In this document: piece after piece, positions 38,116 to 52,223 of the stretch
Layout: every line of letters begins with the position of its first letter
Position numbering within the stretch: position 1 is the stretch's first letter
NCBI GenBank assembly: GCA_030770545.1
Contig: CM061097.1
Span: forward strand, 2,728,501-2,792,500
DNA length: 64,000 nucleotides
Reading direction: 5' to 3'
DNA from: Macropodus opercularis
Taxonomy: Eukaryota; Chordata; Actinopteri; Anabantiformes; Osphronemidae
The notes under the pieces: generated by a model
What the model was told of the DNA's origin: nothing
The model's input: the letters and a program-made list of their open reading frames with translations, nothing else
The model's database searches: none
Position numbers and translations under genes: made by a program

Positions 38116-40251
38116 ACCCAAAACATTCATGATTGTACATATGACGCACGTGTCTTAGTCATCCTAACCCGCGTCTCTTCACAGCTTCCATAGTCAGCGT
38201 CCTCTGTCACCAGGCAGTCAGTCTCTCAGCTTCCTGCTAGAGCTGGACGGATAAAGATGATACAATATTCCTTCATTAAATACACATCACGTTCCGAGCA
38301 GTGGAGAGAACAGAAAGGTCCATCCAGTGATGTATTTCTTTACAGCAGTGTGAACTATGCTCTGCCCATTGCATAACCCGTTATTTACAACATGTACGTG
38401 GTTATATGCTCGGTAGAGGTGGAACAGAGGAGGTTGTCATGGAAAATACGTTCTTGTACATTGTTGTTTGCTATGCATCAGGCCATGCCTGGCAGTGACC
38501 TTAAAAGAAATATCCGTTCTGGGTCCACCCTCCGACAAAGAGAAATAAGTGGTCTTATTTACTGAATAAAATGAATTCATGTAATTGTGAATAATACCAG
38601 TAATAATTTGTAATAAGTTGTGCAGAAAGTGACTATCATTTCATGGAAACTATAGATACTGCAGCTCTATGCAGTACAGCCTTAACCAGATGTAAACCTA
38701 CAGTATTGAAGTGTTTGTTGTAAATAGTGTTCGTACGTCCATCCTGCATGGATACCGGCTGTCTCCTAACACCACAGCAGACCTCTCTCTGTTCAGACTG
38801 CACCTACACAATGGGCCACTGCTACGACGTTTCTACTGTACCTGTACAGTCAAACTGCTGAAAGGATTTGTCTCATCACACCTTTAAAGGTATTGAGGGA
38901 TAGTGTACTTCACCAAAAATAGGAGTCCCCGCTGACGGGCAGCTATTCTGCCTGCAGCCAGTTGAGGTGGGGCAGTGCAGTATCATGAAGAGTAAGCGAG
39001 AGGCTTGTGTGCAGGGGGCGTTCTCAGAGGAAATAGCCAAAAATACACTTGATTCGTGTGCTTAACCTTGCTTTGCTAGATCACTCTCGGTGGGTCTGCA
39101 GTCTGTTGTGGTGGAGACGAGGTCTAGATTTGTGGTCCGTGAGGTGTAGAGACTACGTTACATGCTTGGCAGCTCACTCCTCCGTACTGTGGCCAGTCAG
39201 CAGTCTCTGATGTCAGAGTTAAAGACCCCAGGTGTTGTCTGTCCTGTCTGTCTCTCCTACCAGCCAATGCTCCGGTGCCTTCTAACACTGACAAGTATTG
39301 TCCTAATCCAGAGCTTTCACTCTACACAGAGACTGCAGAGGGGATGTGGCTGTGAGTAGGGTTCAAGGCTACTGCTGTTGTGTCGAGCAGCCAGTTTGGA
39401 CCAGTGGAAACAGGAGACCCCTAAACATTGATGTAGTGCTCTTTTACCTGGCTAAGGATGGGAAACAACGGCACCTAAATATTGATCACCCCCCATTCCC
39501 TATGTAGCGTGCTGTGTTCTACAAATGGACTGAGGGGTCCTGTGAGACGGCGCCTCATAAATGTACAGTTCTAAGCTATAATGTTGTTCAAAGATGACAG
39601 AACAGATGAAGCATTGACAAAACCAATAAATGTACTTCTTTAGAGCACAAAGTGAGCTCTTCTAACAGTGTGGGCATATTTTAGTTTGTATACATAGTGT
39701 ATTTGAACCTTTTTCTAGAGTGGGTTTCCTTTATTTGCATGCTCAACTTGATTGTATGCATAAATATTTTAGACAAGCCGAAAGTTGAATTTCAATTGAA
39801 TTTGGAGCAAGACTTGTACATTGTTTGATATGTTTCTTTTTGTAATGAATTTTTTAATTCATGAAGCATTTTTGTACATTGTATGAATATTAAAAACTGC
39901 AAATATTTGACATATAGAGTAAATACTAGATGCGCATGCATATGCATATATCCTTCACAGTATGTATGTGTAAGTGTACACATATATTTTGTATTTGCAT
40001 TTGCTGGCATACAGATATATGTCTTTAAGCACATATATACATGCAATATATATGTATATCCATGTCTGCTGGCATGCTTTTGGTCATGTTTATCTTTCAT
40101 GATCTTGTAGATTCATTTTTTGTTTTTTTAATTTCTCTTTCCTCAGAAAGAAAAGCTCATTTTTTTGCTACCCTTCTGTTGGCTGGCAGCGTTGAGCACT
40201 TATTAAGAAGAACTACAGTTGAAGTTGTTCATGTTATCCATTGTGTGAAAT

Positions 40252-40257
40252 AATAAA
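40252..40257 (+). terminator. setbp1: Distal setbp1 polyadenylation signal
   Basis: AATAAA within TAATAAATGA, followed by a GT/T-containing stretch, 4.0 kb past the stop. It is a candidate end of the long 3'UTR. Confidence 0.45.
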
Positions 40258-41257
40258 TGACTTTATTGACAGCTGCTAGTGGCACTAGTTGCATTTCTTA
40301 TTTCTGTATCAACTTTAATATTCAGCATTGGCCAAAATGGCTTTGCCAAGATAAAAAAAAAAGATTATTTTGTGATAAGAGCCACTTGGGAGTTTGTGTG
40401 TGTGTGTAGTCATGTGACTGTGTGTGGGCGAGAGATGACAGGAGGGCTTCCTGCACGGTTGGTGCTGAACGTCAGATGGTCTCGGTGAGTAAATACTACT
40501 CCACAATGTGTCTGCTTGTTGTGGTTAAAAGAGAGGGAATCCTCTCATCAGATTATGCTACAGCCTTACTCACACACACTCACACACATACTCGCTTACT
40601 TGTTCATTAGCCAAGCCTACATCTCTAAATCTTTGCACTAGCCCATCAGCGTCAGTTCTAGGTGGGCCGGGCTGCAGGCTGCTCTGGTATTGGACGGAGC
40701 TAAGTGGGAAGTGCCCCACTATTGGCTGTTGCCAACTAGTAAAATTCTTCTGTTACCATGGTTGCAGGGTGAGCTGCCCAAATGTGTCTCAGTGTGTCTA
40801 GTGGGGCTGATGGAAACATTGGCACCACTGGTGTTAAGCTGAAAAAATGGAAGTCACAGCTGCAGTCGCATCCCTCTCTGCTGATGTGTGTAGATGAGCA
40901 TACGTGTCCCTACTCCAAGAAGAGATGGATCATCAGGGCCGCGTGATCACAGCACGGAGAGTCACGTCCTGCATGTAAGATGTGCAGTTGAGACAGAGTG
41001 AAAGTCAGCGTCGTCAGTCTGACGAGCAATATGTGGATTCTCACTGATTCAGTGCGATGTGCAGGTTCCCCCAGTAGGATGCTGACCACGGCAAAGAGAA
41101 CAAAGACTGGACTAATATGACCAATGCCAACATGAGTGAGGATACACTACACAGGATATATTCTGCCTGGTCAAATGCCTTAGACATGGAATAGGTCTGA
41201 AACGGACTCAATCTACGATGTCCCAGGGTTGTCTCCTCCAAACCCTGCACATGGCAG

Positions 41258-41301
41258 ATTACATTTGATCTGAAAAATATCAAAGGGTTTCCCAGAAATT
41301 G
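41258..41301 (+). repeat. 44-bp duplicated segment, copy 2
   Basis: Second copy of the segment at 38072-38115, in the same orientation 3.2 kb away, with about three mismatches. Confidence 0.75.
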
Positions 41302-41853
41302 GGATTTGGTACCAAGAGATACTGACTGTCATGAATTGCAGTGGTGGAGGATTACACTGAGAACGTGTAGTGAGGGCAGGACGGAGGCTCTGGGGCTTGA
41401 TGTTGATGTGTTTTTGGGAGGATAGTCTTTATTCTCTGGATTTTCTGCAATAGAGAGAAATTTAGAGTTGTGGGTTTAGACAAGGTTGAAAGAAGGACAA
41501 ACACTAGTGTTCCAGTTGACTGGACCAAGTGGGACTGGCATCTTTGCATTCATTACTTTTTTCTCTTTGACGTGAAACTGTATAACCTCTGTTTGCGACT
41601 TGCCCAGCAACAGCTCGGCTTGTGTGACAGAGTGTCTTATATAAGAGTGTAAGTGAAGGAGGACCCTCAAAACTACGTGTGAGCCGCCTGGTGTTTACTT
41701 CAGCGTGTTGGTCTCCGGCCGGAGATAAATCCTTACAAACGTCTGCTTCTAGTCACTTCTGGTGTCAGAAGCAAGATGCGCCAAGTGGCTGTCGGTGAGT
41801 TCACTGAAGGTGGTCAAACGTCCTGGAAAGAAAAATCCTGCCTCAACCTCCTT

Positions 41854-41920
41854 TATAAAAAGAGCTGAATACGGAGGCGTCTCCTCTGAGCTGCCACATC
41901 CACAGTGAGTCGGTGATTCG
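41854..41920 (+). promoter_or_regulatory. TATA-like element with possible small first exon
   Basis: TATAAAA at 41854-41860 is followed about 60 nt later by a consensus splice donor (GTGAGTAAA at 41921). A start about 30 nt after the TATA would give a non-coding exon of about 35 nt. It could be a distal alternative first exon of slc14a2 or chance. No start codon is present. Confidence 0.25.
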
Positions 41921-42409
41921 GTGAGTAAATAGTGTTTATTTAAAAGCTAAATTTGTTTCAATTATTATTACTGAACCGGGTAATAACAAAGCGGCGCATA
42001 TTCTTAGCTGGTGACGTCTGTCTGACCTCTAGCAGATTAAAAAACACTTTGGTGCCATATTGACACTGTGAGTAGTTTCCACTTCTTACATGTAGCTTCC
42101 CTGTCCTCACATGAGCCAGTGTGTTACTGGTAGCGAGTGGATGTGTGATCTACATTTATAGACTGTCAACAGTGATAATAATTTCAGTCTTCGCTCACTT
42201 GCCTGACACACATAGAACAGTCCCCCTCAGGTACAACACACTGAACTGATTAAAGGTTCTGGTCTCTGTCATACAAATTGTCAAAACATATAACTAGGTA
42301 ATAGTTGATGCATTTGAATGGACTTTAATGAAGTCATTAATCCGCAGTTATAATTTGCTGAAAGATGAAAAACACCATAATCCAATCTGTGTGGGGTCAG
42401 AGGAAAACC

Positions 42410-42680
42410 GCAGTACAACAGACAGTGGACATGAGTCACGGTACATCCTGCACACATCACCAGCCTGTCGCAGGGCCACACATAGAGACAGTCACGCATG
42501 TTGTCACTCACACCTACGGCCAAGAATAGGCCACGAGTGTGGGAGGAAACCAGAACATTCAGAGGAAACCCACAAAGCAACGGAGGACGAAAATCTGAGT
42601 CAGTCGCAGAAAGGGAATCAACCGCTGGACCTTCCAGCTGTGAGCGAGTGTTAGCCAGCCCTCTACCACGCTACGACCCA
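42410..42680 (+). mobile_element. Degenerate copy of a common fish interspersed repeat
   Basis: Contains the familiar fish-repeat order: CACCAGCCTGTCGCAGGGCC, then CACACCTACGGCCAA, then GTGGGAGGAAACCAGA, then GAGGAAACCCACA, then GGGAATCAACCGCTGGACCT, then CAGCTGTGAGCGAG. It is diverged and non-coding, so an old insertion. I recognise the pattern but cannot name the family with certainty. Confidence 0.75.
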
Positions 42681-45600
42681 AACATGATGTTATTAATAAA
42701 GGAATGATCAATGTGTTCTCCCATTAGTGTTAGAACATCACTTGAGAATACGTGTGAAACCAAGCAGCAGCCCTGGACACACGTAACACAGTCCAGCGAC
42801 AGAGAGGCTTTAAAGAGCACGGAGTGGGCCGTCGGTAATTATTCTCCTAAACTGTGGATTCTTCCTTCCAGCTTCCCACTTTGTAAAATTGCGCATAAAT
42901 CAGCATTTTGCCACAGCACATGTTTGGGAAGCATATAAAAGCACGCGTTTGTGGAAATGAATCAAAGCTAGCGAACAATCTCACTTCTTTAGACTGACGT
43001 TGGAAATTTCATCATCTTTGTGCCGACAAATTAGCATTTGCAGAAGTCTACAAGCCCGTGACATTTATGACCACGTTTCTTATCTGTTACTGTTGCTCTT
43101 CTGAGTAAAACCAGAAGTTTCCCACACGCTTACATAATAAATAAGAATTTGAATGAAGTTCTTCACAGTATTCACAGGTGTGAATGTTTATATATATATC
43201 TGACCTTTCAGAACTCTGTCAAAACGGTCTCACTGATAACATTTCGAGTAAATACTGCGACCGCATCCACAAAGTTACAGCAGGTAATGAAATCCCTCAG
43301 TTCAGACCAGGAAGTGAACCACGTAACAAGCATCTCTGCGGGTGTTACAGAGTGACTATAGCTTGTGTTTCGTGAAGCAGAGAGAGGCAACATCTGAACG
43401 CCCCCTCCTCTTCTCCTCCTTCATCCACTGCACAGCCATGGGAGACACCATCTGGTGGTGAAACGTATCAGTGCGGCTTGAGCCCTTCGCAGCCCTCATG
43501 TCACATCCACAGGACGAAGCGCCTCGTCCACGCCGCTGTACGAACAGCACAGTATCTGCCAGCTACACAAAGGCACCGTGAGAAAACGGAGGGTGCAACG
43601 TTTACTTAAAGGCTGGAGTGATAGAAATCTGAACTATGATCTCACGCTGTCACATCTTCATCCCTTCAGCCTTGTGTTAAACCGCTGACCCCCTGGAGAG
43701 ACGCGGCGCAGGAATTACTGGTGCTGGAAGTTGCTTATGTGTCTGTGAGGTGCAAAGAAAAAGCTCGAGAGATATGACAGAATGTGTTCTGCATGGAGCT
43801 GGCCACTGTTGCCACGGTGACAGTGTGACTCACGGCAGTGGGATTTGGATTTATAACAGTGCCTTGTTTTGTGTGCGTGTGTGTGTACCTGTGTGTGTTA
43901 ATAGTTTTATATATGGGTGTGTGTTGCTCTGCTGGTGGGATGAAGGCAGATTTTCCTCTGTGCTGAAAGTAATTGTGCACCTCTCTGCTCAGTCACAGTT
44001 AGAGCCTTTGTTAGCAGATTGGCTCTGCCTGAGTCTTATTAATGATGCCAACACTTAAGTAATGTGTTTTTTGATGACATTAGGCTCCATCTCTCTCATG
44101 CGCACACACACCCACCTCCCCCTCAATCCTCCTAATAAGCTGTCTCTCTGTCTCCTGTAATTTGGCAGACAAGTCTATTATATGATACAGTCATATTTTA
44201 TTAATGGACCCCCACAGCGAACACACACACCCCACACTGGATGAGATTATGTGACGCACAGGGAGCGCGTCTCGGTGTTAAAAATGACTTTGCGTCCTTG
44301 GTTAGTTTTCATCTTCGCCCGTTTGCTGGTGTGTTTCTACGGAGCTGGAAGGCAGAACATCAGGCGTTGGCGCTCTTCCTGCACTCTTCATTATGCTTCC
44401 ATCAGATCTGTGATAGCATGGAACGGTGCGGCTTCAAATGGCTGAAAAACAGCACAATAAAAGACAACAGTCAATTACTGAGTTTAACATTTCGTGGAAA
44501 TATTCTTCTTGTGTCTGTCTCTCTCTCTTCCCGAGAGTTGTGCAGGTAATTCATCCCATATGTTTCAGCAGTGCAGGCATTTCAAGCTCTGCGCTGAAAA
44601 ACACTCTTCCAAGACTAATTTGCTCAATACATTGCTTCAAAGATGTTAGTCAACAAGTTCGGTATTGATTTTTCAAATCTGACGGCTCATTATAAACCTT
44701 CATACTTGTCTGTCTATAGATAATTACCCATTTCCACATACAGTCCGTCTGTGTAGGTTTTAGTTTCAGTCTATGTCATAACCGCTGGATCAATTCAAAT
44801 GTTGATGGATGAAAACATTAGAGGCACATGATTATCAAGACATTTCACACAAAACCACAAATGTGAACCTCATGGTGACACTGGGGAAACTGTTATCCTT
44901 TGCAAAATGACATGATAATCTTCTAATCACTCTTTATTATTGTATATTTGATTTTTATTGACTAGAACTATGATCTAATTGGACTCCGATAGTTATGTCT
45001 CAAAATGCTTTTGAACTTCAGTTTGTCCACACTTTGACTATGTGAAAAATAAAAGAATCGCCCTCATGGGTAAACAAATTGTTTCCAAATGTGCATATTC
45101 ATAGATTTATTTCTGGCCCAATGCTCTAATAAAGGAATAAAAATCTATATCTACAGGACTAAACGTCTGTATCACCCCATGCACATGTAAACATTTCTGT
45201 ACAAACTACCTCCCACAAGTGGAGGCGAACAGTCAGGAGACCACTCGCTGTCTAGTCTTGTTAGGACAGATGAATGGATAAAGTTCTTTATCACACGGTT
45301 GTGCCCATTCATTCTCTTCTTTTATGCCTGCTGCGGCTTGTCGGCGTCGGACCAACAAGGACAAATGATCTGATTGTTATTTCTCCAAGAAATAATCTGG
45401 GATAGAACAGCAACAGCTAAGATAATAGAATATTCAGCGCAACACCTGTTTGTTTGTCCCTGTGCTGCTACCCAAACAAATCTCCACGTTTCTGAATGCG
45501 TGCATCTACACACACGCCTGCAGTGTCTGTACATTAGCTTTAAGCTGTGTGAGAACTAGTGTCTGATTAGACTGACTGGGCTGAAACTGAGTGGCAGCTC

Positions 45601-48600
45601 GTTAAACACGTAATAATGATGGTTATTCAGCAACTTATAGGAATAATTGCAGGCAGTAATTAGATAAAAACACGTCAAGTGTGTCAAGAGACGTGTGTTG
45701 AAAGGAAAACAGTGAGACAAATCCGGGCTCTGAACCGTGGGGATCAGGACCGCCCAGGCAGCTTTGAAGTGTGTCAAATGATTTATGCTATGGGAAAAAT
45801 ATTTGCAGCGCATGCTTTTATGAGTGTTGTTTTTATCATTGTGATAAATGCACAATGTTCAAGAGATGGTCAATATTTACATTCCTCGAAGTATGCGGCG
45901 CAGCGATAATTAATCATGTGAAATGGTCTGAGAGAGAGGACGGTGGAGAATCCGCATCTGGTGTCAAAGTTCAATTCTTGCTGCTGTAAAAGTGGGTCAT
46001 GGACAGTTTTGGTGTCCATATGTAGAAAAGGCTTTGATGCTGCGTGGATGCAGCCTGACCTCTGCTGTACCTCTGTGTGGAGCCAGTTTCCAGCCCTGCA
46101 AGGCACATTACATAACGACACTATTATTTTTCCATCCCGTGCTTCTATCTGTCTGACTGACATCTCAGGGAAAATACAGATCCAAACAAGGCAATGATAA
46201 TAACTCGCGTCTCTCTTTTGATCCCTCTATTTGTCACATGGCATCTCTCCATTTTGTGATGTTTCGTCTGCTTTCTTCCAGACCAGGCTCCTTCCCTCTC
46301 TCTCTCCCGTTACTCTCAGTTTTTCTGTCCCACCACGAGTCAGTTTGCCTTTGCCCCCAATGTACTACGCTGCCTTTCCATTAGTTCATTTCCCCTGCAT
46401 GCTGTGTATGTGTGCGCACTGTACGGATGTGTGTGTCTGCCTCTGTGCGCATCCATGTGCACATATGCGTGTGTCTCCTGAGCTTCAGAACAGTATTAAT
46501 GTAAACATATCATTTGATGGGGAGAGCGGTTCAGGTTGTTGGCCGGTTGCCCTGCTTTCATTTGGAACAGAGCTGCCAACATCTGGACTGTGTCAACACT
46601 CACTGACAGTGCTTGTGCGTGTGTGTGTGTTTTGGGGTCCCTGCATCGGCCCCAGAACTGTCAGCCCTTGGATGGGGAACAGATTTGCTGAGATTAATCA
46701 AAGGTGTAGCGTTAATAAAAGGAACCCTGTTCGTAAATACCTTCAGGCGGCCATTTTAAGAGCCCGGGAGGATGAGCTGCAGTCACATGCAGGTACACGA
46801 AGCTGAAATAGCCTCAGTGGAGTGATAAACGTGAGGGCTGAGGCGAAAATGATCATTTCGTAGTTCACACACTGTTGGCTATATTGTGGTAACAACTTTC
46901 CTTCCATGTTCTCTCAGGATGTTGTCTGCGATACTATGAGAGATTTAAGCGAAACCCTGATGAGAATCTGTGGCCACCCTGAAAAAGCCAAACCCAGCAG
47001 AGATATGTAAGTGGTGAGTGCAAAGAAAAGAGCCGAACTTTTTTCATTAATTTATGTAAACTGAGAGCAGATGCCTTGAAATTATTGTGGTATATACACA
47101 CAGCGATGATGTGAGTATTCAAAGGGAGAGACAGATCAAAACGCATGTGGGCCCGAGTGTTTGTGTAGGTTTTTGCATTTGTGTGCGTCTGAGACAGAGT
47201 GAAGACATTCTAATAACTGTAGACCAGTTATTTTAACATTCGCTCCATCTTGCCTCTCACATTAGTTTCAACTGTTACTTGTGCAAAGCCAAGGATAGAG
47301 TTTCCTTCCTTTTGTGGTGGAGTAAGTACATCTTAAACACACACACACTCACAGACGCACACACTACGTTTATAATCTTGTGGTTTTTCGAACCATGAAA
47401 CAAACGCTTTGCTCTGTGCAAAGCTCCGTCCCCTCTTCTGGTTTTCTCCCTGCTGAAATGTCTCTCACACGACAGACTCAGTGTTTACGTTGGGCCAGTA
47501 GTATGTTTGCACATGTGCGTAAGAGTCTGCGTAAGTGCTCAGCACTCATGAGTAAATGCATCAATACAGCCACTGCTGTAATAAGTCCCCCAGCTCAAGC
47601 GAAAAAGTCACACATGGCTCTGACTCCATGTGATCCAGCGTCAGTAGGCTCCACATATTTGTAGTGAGGGCTGATGTTTCTGCTGCGCTCTGGGTAAAGC
47701 TGAGATGTATTTGGGTTGGCTGGCTGAGGAATGAAGCCCGTTTGCCTACCGGGCCGAAGGCTCTGCAGGGGGCCCGGCTAATCTGCTGCACCATCTGACA
47801 GCTTAATTAGTGTTTCACTGCTGCACTCGCATACGTGCAGTCTGCACACACATGCTCATGTTTCCTCCGTCTGACACACATGCACGCTGGGACATCGCTC
47901 GTTACTCTAATAAAGAGCCATTAGAAGGTTAAACGTGGGTCTCATTAAAGATTAGTCATTTACTAGCATGCATAATAAGGCCCACTCGCGTGACTGTGAT
48001 AACCGCTCATACACTGTAGCCGTGAACGTGAAGGCCACAGTCAACTTGTGTGACGTTAATTTACCGTGCCATAGCCTGGGATTTGGCCCCCCTCCTGCTG
48101 AGAGCATAAACACCATGAGAAATGGATCCAGTCACTTCCAGTTAGTGTCTGAAGGCTTAAATGTCATTACATGATGGTCTTTATGTTACGGGTGTGTTCT
48201 ACACACTGTAAATTGTTTGAGATGGTTCTGACAACCAGTGATCCAAGGGACTTAAGGAGGAAGAGGCTTGAGAAGGATAAGCTCTGTGGAGAGGGGTTCA
48301 GATTAGCCTGAATGGATTTGGAAGTACTCATGGAAGCTTGGACTAAAGGCTGTATTGAAATGTCAGAGATAATAATTTCACTTCCCTCGTTTCTGAAGAT
48401 CCTCGTCCTAATGCCTCCACCATCTGTTTGAGAGCAGAGCAACGAGCGTCCATTGACGGAGGAGAAGGAGAAGCAGAGAGGGGATTTTTTTGGCGTGCTC
48501 CAAGAATACACAGAGCCTTCATCAAACACTATCTGATCCAGGCAGTGCCCTTTGTCTTTACTGGAACGGTAATATTCAGCCACATTAAAAGCAGATGAGA

Positions 48601-50452
48601 GTGAGCCATAAAGGCAAAAGTCGGATTTCGAAAAGAAATTAAAATATTACAGCTTCCAGTGTTTTGAATTAGCGTTTAAAGCCTCCAGGCAACTAGTGCT
48701 GGATGAAGAGACAGCAAGAAGCTACGAGAATGTCAAACAGCAGACAGCTTTACTGACTCAAGACACGGATTAGACATCTGAAGTCTTGTTTTAGGAGTTA
48801 CACAGTTACTGAAGCCTGTGAGTCACCTACAGGGTAAGGCAACGCGTTGGCTGCATATCAATCAGACACATTCTCTTCAGAGATTCGCGTTACAGCTGGA
48901 AAGCAGCGTGGCCACTGGCCGACACCGTCGCCTCCTGGTTCTCGTCTCGACAAATATTTCAGCGACAAGCATGAAAATAAATATAAAAAGACATATTTAA
49001 TGTCTCCTGCTTCTGTCAAGTTTTAGAAATCACTTGCAGGAACATCTGTGGCAGTGAATTTGCATTTTGAAAGCGTTCACAAACGGGAAAAGAGTCCTCT
49101 AATTGAAAATGCCAAAATCTGTTCCTGTGAGGCCTAATGGGAGCCTCCACCGCTACGGCGTTCACATTCATACGACAGGCATCAATTTAGTAGCAGCTTT
49201 CTTTGGTTGCCTGTGTGTGATTTGGAAATTTGCCTACAAAAAAGTAAAACGCATTTTCTATTCTTTTTGTTCAGTTCTGTCATAACACGCATTTGTGCAT
49301 GTTTCCACGATCATAATTCATTTGAATTGATGGGTTATTTGTTGTATGTCAGTTGTGAACATGTCATTGTCTCTGGATCCATCCCTGAGTTATTTACCCT
49401 GTTTAATGCTTATTATAACTCGTGTGACTGTGCGGCTGCTGCTGTGAGCTGAGTGACACTTTGCTTCACTCGCAGGGAAACATGCTAATTTACTGTCACA
49501 CACAAACAGATGTCACTTTAGTGGAGTAACATCCACGTACACATAAACATACATCACCACCCAGCGTTGCGTGTCCATATGGCCTTAAATCAGTTGACAG
49601 GGAGACGTTGTCGTTGTCTGACAGGTCGTAAGTTGCTCATCTGCACGAGCAGCTTTTCTATCTTTATCCATCAATTAAAATCGCACCAAACGCTTGTGCG
49701 TTCACTGTGTAACGCAGCACACAGCAGTCTGGAGAACTCACAGTAGTAACGCTTCGCAGTGCTCTGCTGCAGATGTGTGTCCTGGAGAAGTAGCTTTCTT
49801 CCCCCGAATCCTGCTGACGACAGACGAACGTGCATTTATATTTACGCTGGACATGTTCAGCCACCAGAACATGAGGAGACCTGCTCATTAGCAACGTAAC
49901 ATCATTATTTCAATCACAAACTGGATTCTTCACAGTGGGAGCATGTCACAGCGTACAGTGTATTGTCGGGAACTAAGATGTTATGTTTATGGTGTAGTGC
50001 AGACCTAAAGTATCTGACTGTGTGTGTGTGTCATGAAGACTTGGTCTGGCTGAGTGCCATGCAGCTGGAAGCCATCATAGAACCAATTACTTTCTGTCTT
50101 TTGCTCTCCATTTCTCTCCATCTCTCTCTCTCTGTTCTTCTCCTCATCTGTCCCTCCTGCTCCATTTTCTCTGCCTTGCTTTAACTCTTTCTTCCTGATG
50201 GAATTAATCACCATCAAACATACGTTCCCTACATCATCTCCAATTCCTTCTTTCTTCCAAACTGCTCAAATGTCCCCGTTCAGCTTAGCACCTCATCGTT
50301 CACGCGAAATGCTTCTGAGCGTTTACGTCCTGCTGATATAATGTACAGAACAATGAACGGTAACATGTGTGAGCTACAGCTTGTGTCATGAGTGAAGTGT
50401 GACAACAGTGTAAACACTGATTGCTGATTGTGTACTGAATCAGTGTGTGACC

Positions 50453-50485
<33 letters not shown>

Positions 50486-50550
50486 CAGACAGAGAGAGAG
50501 AGCGAGAGAGAGAGAGCGAGAGAGAGAGAGACAGAGAGAGAGAGAGAGCG
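50453..50550. repeat. (GA)n microsatellite with CAGA/GCGA interruptions
   Basis: About 98 bp of AG dinucleotides with periodic AC and GC interruptions. It produces spurious Ser/Leu-rich frames on the minus strand. Confidence 0.93.
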
Positions 50551-51931
50551 AGGCAGTGAATGATGGAGGAAGTGGAAAAGTTAACAGTGTAAACAAATGA
50601 GGAGTGTAATGAGGGTAAAGCACCACCGTGAACAAGTGAGCCTTTGTCTTCACTCATACCTGCACACGGCTGTATTTTGTTTGGGTTTCTGGGAAGTGCA
50701 GTTTATTAAATGTTATAGAAGTGAAACAGAATCCAGGAGAAAGAAGGAGGAGCAGCGAAGCCAAAGGGGACACACTACTACTCCCCACTTTACTAAATAA
50801 TTAATAATACTAATACCTTAACTAATAATAAATGATGTGTTTGTCTGACTTCTGTCTATGGTTTATCTGTACAGACGTACCTGTTGCGCTCTGCTAAGCG
50901 AAGCCATGAACTACTCACAGTAAGACCAACAGAAGCTTACTCCATCTCACAGTCGTTGGCAGGGCACAGTAAATGTGACTTTTTCATCACATGGATTTTG
51001 CATCACCATTAATCATTTCACAAACTTCAATTTCAAATTATTGGACACACAGTCCTGCTACTTTCCATGACCTTCCAGCACAAAACCTGCTGGAGTCTGT
51101 TATATTGAATACATTTCAGTCATCTAACTGTTGTGAGGTTAAGTTGGGGTAAAGCTGTTGGCTGGTATGGAAATGTTATATAAGCATCAATCACACCATT
51201 ATGACACTTATACACGGTATATATCTATAACAAGCGTCAGCACTGACTTGAGTTTATGTTGGTAGGGTTCATGTTTGAACTGCTGAATGGAATCGAGCCA
51301 TTTACCAGCGTCATCTGGAGGCAAAACAACTGCAGAGACAATAATAGCTTGTTCAAAAAAATCTTAGTGACATGAATAAAAGTATTTAGTGTAGTCAGTC
51401 CGCAGCGTCCAGGGAAGGTTAAAAATAAACAAGACAGTTTCCCTGGAGGCAACAAACTACAATTAAAAACTGCATCACATCAGTTTGAGACCTGAGAACA
51501 TGTTTTAAAATTCAGAGCAAGCAGAGAGGGAAGCATAACAAAACTTAAACGTGACAACATGTTCAATCAAATTGAAAAGCGATGCCTTTAAATTAAAAAC
51601 AGCTTCATGTCTATGTCTCTAAAGCAGCAGGGGGTGAGACCCGGTCAGCATTTATTCTGCTGTGACTCACATATCAGAGATTTGACTGTGAATGGGAACA
51701 TGTCAATGTGATATTATTTGATTAGAATGTTTATAGAATAGAAGATGAAACTTCAGAGCATGTATGTAGACTAGTGTGTGCTGCTAGATGTGAACCTTTA
51801 CCAGCCACAACGCTGCAAATTAAATTAACACCATGTTAATTAAAAACAAGGAAACATACAGAACAACAATCAGAGAAAGAATGTCTCAGTGCTGAGAGAG
51901 GCCGCTCATTCTGAGAGAGGGGCAAACTGTA

Positions 51932-51944
51932 ACACACACACACA

Positions 51945-52010
<66 letters not shown>
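51932..52010. repeat. (CA)n microsatellite 1
   Basis: About 79 bp of CA with one TCA interruption. A second long (CA)n begins about 120 bp downstream in the same orientation. Confidence 0.95.
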
Positions 52011-52012
<2 letters not shown>

Positions 52013-52133
52013 TGTGGTCGGGCTTCAGGCCAGAGAGAAGGAAACTCACATTCTTGCGATGGAGAGTCATGAAGTATCAGGTTCCAGAGACTTTGGCAGA
52101 GGCTGGAGAGCCCTGTCACCTCCCACCACCCCA

Positions 52134-52152
52134 TCACACACACACACACACC

Positions 52153-52222
<70 letters not shown>
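52134..52222. repeat. (CA)n microsatellite 2
   Basis: About 89 bp of CA with a short CCCACGCA interruption near its left end. It makes a compound microsatellite with the tract at 51932-52010. Confidence 0.95.

Positions 52223-52223
<1 letters not shown>

Larger units (their letters stand above)
36249..40270 (+). other. setbp1: setbp1 3'UTR (short and long forms)
   Basis: No coding signal follows the stop codon. AT-rich sequence continues through AATAAA signals at 37222, 39625 and 40252. Mammalian SETBP1 has a multi-kilobase 3'UTR, so usage of the distal site is plausible. Three Pumilio-type TGTANATA motifs lie at 37115-37122, 38134-38141 and 38719-38726. The true end needs transcript data. 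Confidence 0.55.

Noticed and set aside
46231..46806. 191-codon plus-strand frame in the setbp1-slc14a2 gap
   Set aside because: Composition is low-complexity with CA/GT-derived residues, and no domain or splice structure is visible.
50280..50657. Leu/Ser-rich 125- and 117-codon frames
   Set aside because: Translations of a GA microsatellite.
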